Of a stretch of 64,000 nucleotides of DNA, positions 35,889 to 45,401 are shown piece by piece. The stretch spans positions 2,294,001-2,358,000 of the forward strand of contig NZ_AP022601.1 in the NCBI RefSeq assembly GCF_010726765.1, read 5' to 3'. The position numbers and the translations under genes are program-made. Position 1 is the first letter of the stretch, and every line of letters begins with the position of its first letter. The notes under the pieces are model-generated. The model made no database searches, was not told where the DNA came from, and worked only from the letters and a program-made list of their open reading frames with translations. The stretch is from Mycobacterium gallinarum. GTDB taxonomy: Bacteria > Actinomycetota > Actinomycetes > Mycobacteriales > Mycobacteriaceae.

Positions 35889-36473
35889 ATGACAGAAACT
35901 CACGAACTGCTGACCGCGGCTGTGCGCCGTCTGATCGACGCCACCATCCGCACGGAAGTCGACTCGACCGCCATCGCAGCCGCAACCGAAAGGATCGAGG
36001 CGGCCACGGCGCATCTGAGCGAATCACTCCTACCGGGATCGTTCGGTGTGCAAACCGGACCGGACGGTCACCCGATCGCGTGGGGCAACGTCGTCATCGG
36101 GATCCGCAATCCCGTCGCGCCTCCCCTGGCTGTTCATCACGGCACGGACGGCGTGGTGCACACGGACTTCATTCTCGGCGCCGCCTACGAGGGGCCGCCG
36201 GGTCATGTCCACGGCGGTGTGTGCGCGATGATCCTCGACCACGTCCTCGGCGCCACCGCGCACCAGCCGGGTAAGCCCGCCGTCACCGGCACGCTGACGC
36301 TGCGCTACCTCCGCGGCACCCCCCTGGGGCGGCCGCTGCGCGCCCAGGCGCATGTCGAGCGCATCGAGGGTGCGAAAACGTTTGCCGTCGGCCACATCGC
36401 CGGCCCCGGTGGGATCACCGTCGAGGCGGAGGGCGTGTTCATCCATCCGAAGCGAGGTCGGGCAGATGGCTGA
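35889..36473 (+). CDS. PaaI/hotdog-fold thioesterase
   Basis: 194 aa. The hotdog signature is YEGPPGHVHGGVCAMILDHVLG (noted as GHVHGGVCA with the catalytic Asp region LDHVLG), preceded by VIGIRNPVAPPLAV and followed by TLTLRYLRGTPLG. Such enzymes release CoA from acyl- or aryl-CoA thioesters and may unblock stalled intermediates. ATG 35889 is favoured; an earlier GTG adds nine residues. Divergent from padR, and the next SDR starts 8 bases before its end. Confidence 0.88.
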   Translation: MTETHELLTAAVRRLIDATIRTEVDSTAIAAATERIEAATAHLSESLLPGSFGVQTGPDGHPIAWGNVVIGIRNPVAPPLAVHHGTDGVVHTDFILGAAYEGPPGHVHGGVCAMILDHVLGATAHQPGKPAVTGTLTLRYLRGTPLGRPLRAQAHVERIEGAKTFAVGHIAGPGGITVEAEGVFIHPKRGRADG

Positions 36474-37311
36474 CAATTCTGGTCCGACCCAGCAGTATCT
36501 GCCTATGGCACCTCTTCAGCGATACAACGATCGTCGAGTCCTGATCACCGGTGGCGGCTCCGGGATCGGTCAGGCGACCGTGCTGCGGATCCTGGACGAA
36601 GGCGGCCGGGTGGCGGCGGCGGACGTGAGCGAGTCCGGTTTGAAGGACACCGTCGCCAAGGCCGAACCGCACCGCGACCGGCTGACGGCGGTGGTCCTCG
36701 ACGTCTCCAGTGAGGAGTCTGTGAAGCAGGGCGTGGCCCAGGCCGTCGAAGCGCTCGGAGGTCTCGACGCGCTGGTGAACGCGGCGGGGATATTGCGGTC
36801 GGTGCATTTTCTCGAAACCACGCTTGCCGATTTCGAACAGGTGCTGCGGATCAATCTGATCGGCACGTTCCTGATGACGCGAGAGGCCATCCCCGCGTTG
36901 CGCAACGGCACCGACCCTGCCGTCGTCAACTTCAGTTCCACCTCCGCGGCCTTCGCGCACCCCTACATGTCCGCCTACGCAGCGTCGAAGGGCGGGGTTC
37001 AAGCGATGACCCACACGCTCGCGCTGGAGTTCGCGAAGGAGCGGATCAGGTTCAACTCGGTTCAGCCCGGCTCGATCTCGTCCGGAATGACCGACGGCAC
37101 CGGCGAATCCAAACAGAGCGTCGGTCCCGGACTGCCAGCCGACGCCGACTTCTCGCTGTTCGGCAAGATCATGCCGACCCTCCCGGTGGACGGCGGCGGC
37201 ATGTTCGCCAGGCCGGACGCCGTCGCCGCTGTGGTGGCGATGCTCGCCTCCTCGGATGCCTATTTCGTGACGGGGACCGAGGTGCGAGTCGACGGCGGAA
37301 CCCACATGTAA
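36466..37311 (+). CDS. Short-chain dehydrogenase/reductase (7)
   Basis: 281 aa. After a short N-terminal extension (MADNSGPTQQYLP) come TGGGSGIGQ, VNAAGILRS, FSSTSAAFAHPYMSAYAASK (Ser, Tyr, Lys in order) and FVTGTEVRVDGGTHM. Close paralogue of the SDR at 30221. ATG 36466 overlaps the thioesterase by 8 bases; ATG 36505 would remove the extension. Middle gene of a three-gene plus-strand unit. Confidence 0.9.
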   Translation: MADNSGPTQQYLPMAPLQRYNDRRVLITGGGSGIGQATVLRILDEGGRVAAADVSESGLKDTVAKAEPHRDRLTAVVLDVSSEESVKQGVAQAVEALGGLDALVNAAGILRSVHFLETTLADFEQVLRINLIGTFLMTREAIPALRNGTDPAVVNFSSTSAAFAHPYMSAYAASKGGVQAMTHTLALEFAKERIRFNSVQPGSISSGMTDGTGESKQSVGPGLPADADFSLFGKIMPTLPVDGGGMFARPDAVAAVVAMLASSDAYFVTGTEVRVDGGTHM

Positions 37312-37321
37312 CGTGCTTTCA

Positions 37322-38374
37322 ATGACGACCCCCGAGCGGCCCCTCCGTGTGATTCAGTGGACCACGGGCAACATCGGCCGACGATCGCTGCACGCGATCA
37401 TCGGCCGCGATGACATGGAACTCGTCGGCGTTTACGCCCACGGCGCGGACAAGGTGGGAGTCGACGCGGCCGAGCTGTCGGGCTGGCCCGAACCCACCGG
37501 CATCAAGGCCACCAACGACATCGCGGAGCTCATCGCGTTGGCACCCGACGCCTGTTGTTACAACCCGCTGTGGCCCAGCATCGATGAACTCGTCGCACTG
37601 CTCGAAGCCGGCGTGAACGTGTGCACCAGCGCCGCCTGGATCACCGGCGGCAAGCAGACACCCGAGGATCTGACGCGCATCCGGAAAGCTTGCGAGAAAG
37701 GCAATTCCACGATCTTCGGCAATGGCGCCCACCCGGGCATGACGAACATGGTGGGCATGGTGCTGTCAGGCTCGTGCGAGCGGGTCGACGAAATCCGGAT
37801 CACCGAATCGGTCGACTGCTCGACGTACGAGTCGGCGGGAACGCAGACGGCGATGGGCTTCTCGCAGGACCCCGACACCCCGGGCCTGGCCGAGAGCGTG
37901 CGACGCGAGAGCGAGGTGTTCGCCGAATCCGCCGCGATGATGGCCGACGCCATCGGGGCCAAGCTCGACAGAATGACGTTCGACGTGACGTTCACGCCCG
38001 CGACCGGCGACAGCGATCTGGGATTCATGCAGATCCCCTCGGGCACCGTGGGCGGTGTCATGGGCTATCACCGCGGGTGGGTGGGCGACAAGAACGTCGT
38101 CAGCGTCGGATTCAACTGGATCATGGGCAGCCACGTCACCCCGCCCAAGCCGCTCGAACACGGTCACGTCATCCAGGTGTTCGGCCTGCCGAACATGCGC
38201 ACGGTGCTGCACTGCCTGCCGCCCAAGGACTGGACCGAGCCCGGATTCATGGGCCTCGGCATGATCTACACGGCGATGCCGGTCACCAACGCCGTGCCCG
38301 CAGTCGTCGCGGCCGCACCGGGCATCGTCACGCTCAAGGACCTCCCGCCGGTCACCGGCCGGGTGGCCCGCTAA
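37322..38374 (+). CDS. NAD(P)H-dependent amine dehydrogenase / DapB-like family protein
   Basis: 350 aa. N-terminal Rossmann segment VIQWTTGNIGRRSLHAII, then SGWPEPTGIKATND and GNGAHPGMTNMVG. This organisation is that of dihydrodipicolinate-reductase-like proteins that include 2,4-diaminopentanoate dehydrogenase. In mycobacteria several paralogues occur near lipid and steroid genes, but I know of no proven reaction for them. It should use a nicotinamide cofactor on an imine, amine or keto substrate. ATG 37322 is used (GTG 37313 possible), 10 bases after the SDR. Last gene of the island; its stop overlaps that of convergent degV. Confidence 0.85.
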   Translation: MTTPERPLRVIQWTTGNIGRRSLHAIIGRDDMELVGVYAHGADKVGVDAAELSGWPEPTGIKATNDIAELIALAPDACCYNPLWPSIDELVALLEAGVNVCTSAAWITGGKQTPEDLTRIRKACEKGNSTIFGNGAHPGMTNMVGMVLSGSCERVDEIRITESVDCSTYESAGTQTAMGFSQDPDTPGLAESVRRESEVFAESAAMMADAIGAKLDRMTFDVTFTPATGDSDLGFMQIPSGTVGGVMGYHRGWVGDKNVVSVGFNWIMGSHVTPPKPLEHGHVIQVFGLPNMRTVLHCLPPKDWTEPGFMGLGMIYTAMPVTNAVPAVVAAAPGIVTLKDLPPVTGRVAR

Positions 38375-39207
38375 TCGGCGGTCTGGACGACGACGCCGAT
38401 GGCGCCGGCGCCGAGGTGAATCGCCAACACCGGGCCCATGTCGGTGACGGTGAGCGAGTCGATCTGCGGTAAGCGCGCGGTCAGCGCGGCGCCCATTTCG
38501 TCTGCGCCATCGTGATTGTCGACGTGGTGGACGGCGATCCTCGCGCCGCCCTCGCCGACGATCTCCGCGACCCGCTCGACCATGGCGGTGTGCGCCTTGG
38601 TGAGCGTGCGCACCCGCTGATCCAGCACGAGTCGACCGTCCACATCCAGACACAGCAGCGGCTTGAGCGACAGCGCCGTGCCCAGCCACGACGCCGCCGT
38701 GCCGATCCGCCCGCTGCGCCGCAAGTTGTCCAGTCGGTGCACAACGATGAACGCGTGAGTGCGCGGCACCGCCGAACGGGCTTCCGCCTCAACGGCTTCC
38801 AAATCCTCGCCGGCAGCTGCCGCGTCTGCCGCGGCGCACGCGACAAACCCGACCCCCATCGCCGCCGATCGCGAATTGACCACGCGGACCGAGGGGCCGA
38901 ACTCGCGGGCCGCCTGCACCGCCGTGCTGAAGGTGCTCGACAGCGCGGCGGAGAGGTGGACTGCGACGACACCGTCTCCGTTGCTGTCGGCCAGCGCCTG
39001 CCGGTACGCCTCGGTCAGCGCCGCCGGCGATGCCCCCGAAGTAGTCGCGCGCGGTCGGTCGTGAATGTCGTTGGGCACGTCGTCGATACCGTCACGCAGA
39101 TCGGCGCCGTCAACCAGTACATGCAGCGGCACCTGACGGATGTTGTTCTGCTTCAGCTCATCTGCCGTCAGACGGGATGACGAGTCCGTCACGACGATCA
39201 CGGACAT
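38371..39207 (-). CDS. DegV family fatty-acid-binding protein
   Basis: 278 aa. N-terminal [16 protein letters not shown], the [13 protein letters not shown] loop, and [16 protein letters not shown] with the lipid-contacting Ser residues; C-terminal half with [16 protein letters not shown]. DegV proteins bind a fatty acid and in Firmicutes deliver it to fatty acid kinase. Corresponds in place to Rv2417c. ATG 39207; the longer frame is a shadow of octT. It overlaps octT and lies first after the catabolic island. Confidence 0.92.
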   Translation of the reverse strand: MSVIVVTDSSSRLTADELKQNNIRQVPLHVLVDGADLRDGIDDVPNDIHDRPRATTSGASPAALTEAYRQALADSNGDGVVAVHLSAALSSTFSTAVQAAREFGPSVRVVNSRSAAMGVGFVACAAADAAAAGEDLEAVEAEARSAVPRTHAFIVVHRLDNLRRSGRIGTAASWLGTALSLKPLLCLDVDGRLVLDQRVRTLTKAHTAMVERVAEIVGEGGARIAVHHVDNHDGADEMGAALTARLPQIDSLTVTDMGPVLAIHLGAGAIGVVVQTAD

Positions 39208-39926
39208 GCCACGCCGGCCTCCGCGAGCGCCTTGAGCATCAGGTCGGCCACGGCCTGGTGCGCTTCGAAATTCCAATGGATGCCATCTGGATTCCCCCGG
39301 CCGCTCATGACCTCGTCGCCGACGGCGGCCTTCAGGTCGACGAGGGGAATGCCGTGTTCGGCCGCCCATGCGGTGATCGCCTTCACCGTGCCTTCGCGGC
39401 CGTGGTGCGCCTTTCCGTAGGTCTCGGCGATGTGCACCGAAGGCAACGACGCCACCACCGGGATTCCGGGACGGTTGAAATCGATGGCGCCACGCGTCAT
39501 CTCGAGGTATTCGACTGACACGTGGGGCGGCAGCGCCGCACGGGACACCGGCGAGAGGCGCGGCTGAAGCCAGCCGTACCCATCGCGCGCCCAGCGCCGC
39601 AGCCACGCCGGACGGATGTACCGGATCAGCTCGCGCAGCGCGGTGGGCAGCGGCGACGGCAGCGAATCCATCCCACATGTCGCGAACACCACCGCACCCG
39701 CACGCGGCAGCGCCGCCCAGGCCCGCGGGTCCTGGGTGGCGGCCCACCACACGTCGCGGCAGGTCCAGCCGATCCGGCCGATGAGCTCGACATCCCAATC
39801 AAGCTGTGCAGCAACGATATTAGGCCATATACGTGGGTCGTCGGACGGCAGCCCGCCGGTCGGGCCGTAGTACGACAGCGAGTCGCAGAACAGCAGCAGC
39901 GTCGGGCGGACGGGATCAGAGGACAT
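39198..39926 (-). CDS. octT: Diglucosylglycerate octanoyltransferase (SGNH family)
   Basis: 242 aa SGNH-hydrolase fold: [14 protein letters not shown] (Ser block), ATCGMDS (Asn/Gly block region) and [11 protein letters not shown] (Asp-x-x-His). It matches the position of Rv2418c next to gpgP. OctT transfers octanoate to diglucosylglycerate, an early precursor of methylglucose lipopolysaccharide, a cytoplasmic polymethylated glycan of mycobacteria. ATG 39926 chosen; an upstream in-frame ATG at 39935 exists. Overlaps gpgP by 11 bases and degV by 10. Confidence 0.88.
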   Translation of the reverse strand: MSSDPVRPTLLLFCDSLSYYGPTGGLPSDDPRIWPNIVAAQLDWDVELIGRIGWTCRDVWWAATQDPRAWAALPRAGAVVFATCGMDSLPSPLPTALRELIRYIRPAWLRRWARDGYGWLQPRLSPVSRAALPPHVSVEYLEMTRGAIDFNRPGIPVVASLPSVHIAETYGKAHHGREGTVKAITAWAAEHGIPLVDLKAAVGDEVMSGRGNPDGIHWNFEAHQAVADLMLKALAEAGVACP

Positions 39927-40584
39927 CGTTGGCAACCTGCGCCGAGGCGTTCCACACGTCGAGCCGCCAGCGAATGTCCGTTGGCGCGGCGTCGACGTCG
40001 CTGTGCGCGGACAACTGCACCCAGCTGCAGTTGCCCATGCCGCCGAGGATCGGCCAATTGTCGACGGGCAAACCGAGCAATCCAGCGGTCAGCGCGGCGA
40101 TCAGCCCGCCGTGAGCGACGAGCACCACCGGCCGTTCCGGATCGTCGACACCCCAATCCGCATGCTCGGCGAGCAGCTCGTTCACCAGCGGCATGCTGCG
40201 CGCGGCCACGTCGACCCGGCTCTCTCCGCCATGCGGTGCCCAGCGGGCGTCTTCGCGCCACGCCAGCCGGGCGCCCGGCGCCTGGGCGTCGACCTCGAGA
40301 TGCGTCAACCCCTGCCAGTCGCCGAGGTGCGTCTCGCGAAGCCGGGTGTCCAATTGCACTGGCATTCCGGCGCGCTCCCCCAGGCTGACCGCGGTGTCCA
40401 GCGCCCGTCGCAGGTCAGAGGACACGATGAGCAACGGCTGCCGCTTGGCCAGCACCTCGGCCGCGGCAACGGCCTGATCCCGGCCCAGATCGGACAGTTC
40501 GGTGTCCAGTTGGCCCTGCATGCGGCTGCCCGCGTTGTACTCGGTCTGCCCGTGACGCAGCATGACCAGTCGGCGGATCCTCAC
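39916..40584 (-). CDS. gpgP: Glucosyl-3-phosphoglycerate phosphatase
   Basis: 222 aa histidine-phosphatase fold. Phosphohistidine motif [19 protein letters not shown] with His11, then [12 protein letters not shown], the acid REWR-like [11 protein letters not shown], and second His in [14 protein letters not shown]. It dephosphorylates glucosyl-3-phosphoglycerate to glucosylglycerate, the second step of methylglucose lipopolysaccharide synthesis, directly upstream of OctT action. Position corresponds to Rv2419c. Start overlaps the rsfS stop by 4 bases. Confidence 0.92.
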   Translation of the reverse strand: MRIRRLVMLRHGQTEYNAGSRMQGQLDTELSDLGRDQAVAAAEVLAKRQPLLIVSSDLRRALDTAVSLGERAGMPVQLDTRLRETHLGDWQGLTHLEVDAQAPGARLAWREDARWAPHGGESRVDVAARSMPLVNELLAEHADWGVDDPERPVVLVAHGGLIAALTAGLLGLPVDNWPILGGMGNCSWVQLSAHSDVDAAPTDIRWRLDVWNASAQVANDVL

Positions 40585-40982
40585 GAGTCGGATTCCTCCG
40601 CTCTTCGCGCAAGCGGCTCATCGGATTCCAGATCCACCGCGATGACGGGGCAGTCACGCCACAGCCGATCGAGGGCATAGAAATCGCGCTCGTCCTGATG
40701 CTGGATGTGCACAACGATGTCGACGAAATCGAGCAGCGTCCACCGTCCCTCGCGGCCGCCTTCCCGCCGGGCCGGCTTGTGCCCCGCCAGCCGCATCTTC
40801 TCCTCGACCTCGTCGACGATCGCGTTGACCTGCCGCTCGTTGGACGCCGACGCGATGACGAAGCAGTCGGTGATGACCAGCTGCCCCGAAACGTCGATCA
40901 CGGTGACGTCCTCGGCGAGCTTGGACGACGCCGCCCGCGCGGCCACCGTCGCCATGTCGATCGCCTCTTGGGATGCGCTCAT
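40581..40982 (-). CDS. rsfS: Ribosome silencing factor RsfS
   Basis: 133 aa. [31 protein letters not shown] is the conserved RsfS core (here cited as its VIDVSG and [12 protein letters not shown] parts), followed by [22 protein letters not shown]. It binds ribosomal protein uL14 and blocks subunit joining in starvation. Position equals Rv2420c, between nadD and gpgP with 4-base overlaps on both sides. The C-terminal tail ([17 protein letters not shown]) is acidic. Confidence 0.95.
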   Translation of the reverse strand: MSASQEAIDMATVAARAASSKLAEDVTVIDVSGQLVITDCFVIASASNERQVNAIVDEVEEKMRLAGHKPARREGGREGRWTLLDFVDIVVHIQHQDERDFYALDRLWRDCPVIAVDLESDEPLARRAEESDS

Positions 40983-41617
40983 CGGGGGGACTCCTCCGCC
41001 AACGAATTGGCCTCGTACAGCTTGCGTTTGGCCACGTACTGCACCACACCGTCGGGCACCAGATACCAGATGGGCCTGCCCTTTTCGGCGCGCCTACGGC
41101 AGTCGGTCGACGAGATCGCCAGCGCGGGAACCTCCACGAGGCTCAGCGCTTCAGGCGGCAGCTCGGCCATGGCCGCCTTGATGTGCTGACCGTCGAGCTC
41201 GTAACCGGGCCGGCTGACTCCGACGAATTTGGCGATGGAGAACATCTCCTCCCAGTTCTGCCAGGACAGAATCGACGCCAGCGCGTCGGCTCCGGTGATG
41301 AAGTACAGGTCCGCGTCCGGGTTGAGCGCACGCAGGTCGCGCAGGGTGTCCTTGGTGTAGGTCGGACCGCCGCGGTCGATGTCGACGCGGCTGACCGAGA
41401 ACCTCGGGTTCGACGCGGTGGCGATGACGGTCATCAAATAGCGGTCCTCGGCGGCGGTGACGTGGCGGTGATGCTTCTGCCACGGCTGACCGGTCGGGAC
41501 GAAAACCACCTCATCGAGCTCGAACAAGTCGGTGACCTCGCTTGCTGCGACCAGGTGGCCGTTGTGGATGGGATCGAACGTCCCACCCATCACGCCCAGC
41601 CTGCGTCGCGAAACCAC
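40979..41617 (-). CDS. nadD: Nicotinate-nucleotide adenylyltransferase
   Basis: 212 aa. Nucleotidyltransferase motif [12 protein letters not shown], the substrate loop [21 protein letters not shown] [19 protein letters not shown] and the second ATP motif ISSTDCRRR. It makes deamido-NAD from nicotinate mononucleotide, the step before NadE, which is also in this window at 48733. Position equals Rv2421c. First gene of the nadD-rsfS-gpgP-octT-degV run. It is 90 bases downstream of the VWA gene. Confidence 0.95.
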   Translation of the reverse strand: MVSRRRLGVMGGTFDPIHNGHLVAASEVTDLFELDEVVFVPTGQPWQKHHRHVTAAEDRYLMTVIATASNPRFSVSRVDIDRGGPTYTKDTLRDLRALNPDADLYFITGADALASILSWQNWEEMFSIAKFVGVSRPGYELDGQHIKAAMAELPPEALSLVEVPALAISSTDCRRRAEKGRPIWYLVPDGVVQYVAKRKLYEANSLAEESPR

Positions 41618-41707
41618 GATTGACCAGCTTACTTCCCGCGTCGAGCGTGGGCTTGACGCACGGTTTCGGCCGACAAAGTGTGCGGGTAACCCACGTTCGC
41701 GCCGACC

Positions 41708-43156
41708 CTAGACCGGCAGCAGCGCATCGATGACCGAGGCGAGCTGCTTGGCGGACCGACATTCGTGCATCGTGATGACGTCCTGATAGCGCGGCACCGC
41801 CGAGTCGCCGCTGCCCCATAGGTGCCGCGGCTCGGGGTTGAGCCAGTGCGCGTGCCGGCTGGAGTTGACCATGTGCGCCAGCAGCTCGATCTCGGGGTTG
41901 CGATAGTTGTTGCGCCCGTCGCCGAGCACCAGCAGGGAGCTGCGCGGCGACAGCACATTCGGCCAGGTGTTCATGAACGAGGCGAACGCGTGCCCGTAGT
42001 CGGAGTGGCCGTCGCGGGTGTACACCCCGGCTTCGCGGGTGATCCGCTGCACAGCGACCGCCAGGTCGGCGTCCGGCCCGAACAACTCGGTCACCTCGTC
42101 GGTGGTGTCGATGAACGCGAAGACCCGAACCCGGGAGAACTGCTGGCGCAGCGCGTGCACGAGCATCAACGTGAAATGACTGAAACCGGCAACCGACCCG
42201 GATACGTCGCACAGCACCACCAGTTCGGGCCGCGCCGGATGCGGCTTCTTGAGCACCACGTCGATCGGCACGCCGCCGGTGGACATCGATTTGCGCAGTG
42301 TTTTGCGCAGATCGATCTCACCCTGTCGCGCCCGGCGCCGCCGGGCGGCCAGCCGGGTCGCCAGCGTACGCGCCAGCGGCTTCACGACGCGTTGCATCTG
42401 ACGCAGCTGTTCGCCTGAGGCACGCAGGAACTCGACGTTCTCCGCGAGCTGCGGCACGCCGTACATCTGCACGTGGTCGCGGCCCAGCTGTTCAGCGGTG
42501 CGACGTTTCGTTTCCGCCTCGACCATTCGACGCAGTTGATTGATGCGTTGCGCCGCCATCGCTTTGGCGATCTGCTCCTGGGTTGGCGTCGGTTCGTCGC
42601 CGTAGGGGGCGAGCAGGCCGGCCAGCAGCCGGCCTTCCAGGTCGTCGAGGTTCATGGCCTTGAGCGCCTGATAGGACGAATAAGACGGGCCGCGGCTGGA
42701 GTTGTACCGCCCGTGCGCCTCGACGATCTGGGCGATCATCCGCTGGAGCCGCTCGTCCAGATTGGCCAGATCCTCGTTGGCTTCCAATAGGTCCAACAGC
42801 GCCTGCCGCATGGCGTCGACATCCTCGGGCGGCAATCCCTCGGGCTCGCCGCCCGTTTCGTCGTCATCGTCGACGAAGACGGTCTTCGCGCCCAGCGCCG
42901 CGGGAAACCACAGATCGAACATCGCGTCGTAGGTCTCGCGGTGATCGGGGCGGCGCAGCACCGCGCATGCAAGTCCCTCGCGCAGCTGTTCCCGGCTCTG
43001 CAGCCCCAGTACCGACATCACCCGCCCGGCATCGACGGTTTCCGACGGACCCACCGAAATCCCCTGCCCGCGCAGCGCTTCCACGAACTCGACCAGGTGG
43101 CCGGGTATTCCGTGCGGCGCCAACGGCTGCGGTGGGCGGGTTCGGCGGACTGCCAT
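41708..43156 (-). CDS. VWA domain (CoxE-like) protein
   Basis: 482 aa. The N-terminal half is helical and charged; the C-terminal half is a von Willebrand factor A domain of the CoxE type with MIDAS LVVLCDVSGSVAGFS, AFIDTTDEV and LVLGDGRNNYRNPE. It corresponds to Rv2425c and follows a MoxR ATPase gene by 10 bases; MoxR-VWA pairs work as chaperone-like systems inserting cofactors or remodelling complexes. No client enzyme is encoded beside it here. Start ATG 43156. Confidence 0.92.
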   Translation of the reverse strand: MAVRRTRPPQPLAPHGIPGHLVEFVEALRGQGISVGPSETVDAGRVMSVLGLQSREQLREGLACAVLRRPDHRETYDAMFDLWFPAALGAKTVFVDDDDETGGEPEGLPPEDVDAMRQALLDLLEANEDLANLDERLQRMIAQIVEAHGRYNSSRGPSYSSYQALKAMNLDDLEGRLLAGLLAPYGDEPTPTQEQIAKAMAAQRINQLRRMVEAETKRRTAEQLGRDHVQMYGVPQLAENVEFLRASGEQLRQMQRVVKPLARTLATRLAARRRRARQGEIDLRKTLRKSMSTGGVPIDVVLKKPHPARPELVVLCDVSGSVAGFSHFTLMLVHALRQQFSRVRVFAFIDTTDEVTELFGPDADLAVAVQRITREAGVYTRDGHSDYGHAFASFMNTWPNVLSPRSSLLVLGDGRNNYRNPEIELLAHMVNSSRHAHWLNPEPRHLWGSGDSAVPRYQDVITMHECRSAKQLASVIDALLPV

Positions 43157-43166
43157 CAGTTCTCTC

Positions 43167-44042
43167 CTAGTTCAGGCGTAGCTCGCCGGAGGCTTTGATC
43201 TGATCGGACTGGTGTTTGAGCACCACTCCGAGAGTCGCCGCGATGGTCGCATCGCTGATCGTGTCCAGCCCCAGTGCCAGCAAGGTGCGGGCCCAGTCGA
43301 TGGTCTCGGCCACCGAGGGGAGCTTCTTGAGCTGCATACCGCGCAGCACGCCGATGATGCGGACCAGTTCCTCGGCGAGGTGTTCGGGCAGTTCGGGCAC
43401 GCGGGACAACAGGATGCGCCGTTCCAGCTCGGCATCGGGAAAGTCGATGTGCAGGAACAGACACCGGCGCTTGAGCGCCTCTGACAGTTCACGAGTGGCA
43501 TTGGAGGTCAGCACGACGAACGGTTTGCGCTCGGCGACGATGGTGCCCAGTTCGGGCACCGTCACCGCGAAGTCGCTGAGCACCTCCAGCAGCAGGCCCT
43601 CGATCTCGATGTCCGCCTTGTCCGTCTCGTCGATTAGCAGCACCGTCGGCTCGGTGCGTCGGATCGCGGTCAGTAGCGGACGCGTCAGCAGGAACTCTTC
43701 GCTGAACACATCGGTTTTGGTCTGGTCCCAGTCACCGGAGCCGGCCTGGATGCGCAGGATCTGCTTGGCGTGGTTCCACTCGTACAGCGCGCGGGCCTCG
43801 TCGACGCCCTCGTAGCACTGCAGCCGCACCAGACCTGAGCCGGTCGCCTGCGCGACCGCGCGGGCCAGTTCGGTCTTACCCACACCGGCGGGACCTTCGA
43901 CCAACAACGGCTTGCCCAGCCGGTCGGCAAGGAATACCGCTGTGGCGGTTGCGGTGTCGGGAAGGTAGCCCGTCTCGGCGAGCTTCTTGCCGACATCGTC
44001 GATGTCTGCGAACAACGGTGCTGGGCGCGCGGGGACGCTCAC
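43167..44042 (-). CDS. MoxR-type AAA+ ATPase
   Basis: 291 aa. Walker A GPAGVGKTELARA, Walker B VLLIDETDKAD, sensor SNATRELSEALKRRC, and the terminal lid region with LPSVAETIDWARTLLALG. It corresponds to Rv2426c and should act with the following VWA protein. GTG 44042 is chosen because the family start begins just after it and no further conserved sequence occurs upstream; the longer frame to 44594 is an antisense-type shadow of proA. Lies 14 bases after the proA stop. Confidence 0.93.
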   Translation of the reverse strand: MSVPARPAPLFADIDDVGKKLAETGYLPDTATATAVFLADRLGKPLLVEGPAGVGKTELARAVAQATGSGLVRLQCYEGVDEARALYEWNHAKQILRIQAGSGDWDQTKTDVFSEEFLLTRPLLTAIRRTEPTVLLIDETDKADIEIEGLLLEVLSDFAVTVPELGTIVAERKPFVVLTSNATRELSEALKRRCLFLHIDFPDAELERRILLSRVPELPEHLAEELVRIIGVLRGMQLKKLPSVAETIDWARTLLALGLDTISDATIAATLGVVLKHQSDQIKASGELRLN

Positions 44043-44056
44043 TCGGCTACTCCTAA

Positions 44057-45328
44057 TCAGGCGGGACGGGTCTGGCCGTCGCCCCACACAATCCACTTGG
44101 TCGATGTCAGTTCTGGCAGGCCCATCGGACCCCTGGCGTGCAGCTTCTGGGTCGAGATGCCGATCTCGGCGCCGAACCCGAACTGCTCGCCGTCGGTGAA
44201 CGCCGTCGATGCGTTCACCATCACCGCCGCGGCGTCCACCTGCTCTGTGAACCGTTGTGCAGCAGCAAGATTGGTTGTCACGATGGCTTCGGTGTGACCG
44301 GTGCCGTATTCGTTGACGTGCTCGATCGCGGCGTCGAGACCGTCGACCACCGCGACCGCGATGTCCATCGACAGGAACTCCGCTCGAAGTTCGTCGTCCG
44401 ACGGATTCTCGTGCAGCGTGACGCCAGCGTCGCGCAGCGCTTTCGTCAGCCGCGGCAGCGCGGTGTCGGCGATCGCGGCGTCGATCAACAGCGATTCGGC
44501 GGCATTGCACACGCTGGGCCTGCGCGTCTTGGCGTTGAGCAGAATGCGTTCGGCAACATCGAGATCGGCCGATTCGTGCACGTACACATGACAATTGCCG
44601 ACACCGGTCTCGATGGTGGGGACCATCGCGTCGCGCACCACGGCGTCGATCAGCCCTGCTCCCCCACGCGGGATCACGACGTCGACGAGACCGCGGGCCT
44701 GGATCAGATGCGTGACGCTGGCGCGGTCGGCGCTGGGAAGCAGCTGCACGACGTCGGGTTCGAGCCCCTCACCGACCATCGCTGCCCGCAGCGCGGTGAC
44801 GAGCGCTTCGTTGGACTGGGCCGCCGACGAGCTTCCGCGCAGCAGCGCCGAATTGCCGGACTTCAGCGTCAACCCGAACGCGTCGACGGTGACGTTCGGC
44901 CTGCCTTCATAGACGATGCCGACCACGCCGAGCGGGACGCGCTGCTGGCGCAACTGCAGGCCGTTGGGCAGCGTGCGCCCGCGCAGCACCTCGCCGATGG
45001 GGTCGGGCAGCCCGGCGACCTGTCGCAGTCCGGCGGCGATGCCGTCCACACGCTGAGGATTCAGCGCGAGCCTGTCGAGCATGGCCTCCGGTGTGCCTGC
45101 GGCTCTGGCAGCCTCGAGATCGCGCTCGTTGGCGGCGAGGATCTCGTGCACCCGCGCAAGCACCGCGTCTGCCGCGGCATGCAGCGCGCGGTTCTTGGTT
45201 TCGGTGGACAGCGTGGCCAGGGTGCGGGCGGCGACGCGGGCCCGGCGGGCGGCGTCGTGGACCTGCGAGCGCAAGTCGGACCCAGGCCCATCTGTCACTT
45301 CACTCCAGGCTGCAGCCTGCACACTCAT
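44057..45328 (-). CDS. proA: Gamma-glutamyl phosphate reductase
   Basis: 423 aa aldehyde dehydrogenase-fold enzyme making glutamate-5-semialdehyde in proline synthesis. Motifs [40 protein letters not shown], the catalytic Cys in [14 protein letters not shown], and [13 protein letters not shown] 45328 matches the family N-terminus; an upstream extension has none. Its partner proB is 8 kb away at 53629, as in M. tuberculosis. Divergent from rbsK. Confidence 0.95.
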   Translation of the reverse strand: MSVQAAAWSEVTDGPGSDLRSQVHDAARRARVAARTLATLSTETKNRALHAAADAVLARVHEILAANERDLEAARAAGTPEAMLDRLALNPQRVDGIAAGLRQVAGLPDPIGEVLRGRTLPNGLQLRQQRVPLGVVGIVYEGRPNVTVDAFGLTLKSGNSALLRGSSSAAQSNEALVTALRAAMVGEGLEPDVVQLLPSADRASVTHLIQARGLVDVVIPRGGAGLIDAVVRDAMVPTIETGVGNCHVYVHESADLDVAERILLNAKTRRPSVCNAAESLLIDAAIADTALPRLTKALRDAGVTLHENPSDDELRAEFLSMDIAVAVVDGLDAAIEHVNEYGTGHTEAIVTTNLAAAQRFTEQVDAAAVMVNASTAFTDGEQFGFGAEIGISTQKLHARGPMGLPELTSTKWIVWGDGQTRPA

Positions 45329-45401
45329 TGAGCCAGCGTATCGAACCTCTCTGGGCAGTTCGACACGTGTCAGGTAGCGGGCCTGGGCTAGCTTGGCTGT
45401 T

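Larger units (their letters stand above)
8208..38370. other. Steroid-type catabolic island between comEA and degV
   Basis: This segment interrupts a backbone that otherwise follows the mycobacterial order comEA...degV. It holds about 29 genes, most of them oxidoreductases, hydrolases, CoA-linked enzymes and two dedicated regulators, in tightly packed operons on both strands. Base composition looks similar to the flanks, and no integrase, transposase or flanking tRNA is visible, so transfer cannot be claimed from sequence alone. In M. tuberculosis, by memory, eis (Rv2416c) lies here; no eis-like gene is present in this window. Boundaries are approximate: the membrane protein at 8365 could belong to either side. 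Confidence 0.7.

Noticed and set aside
44138..45331. Plus-strand frame of 397 codons over proA
   Set aside because: Antisense to proA.
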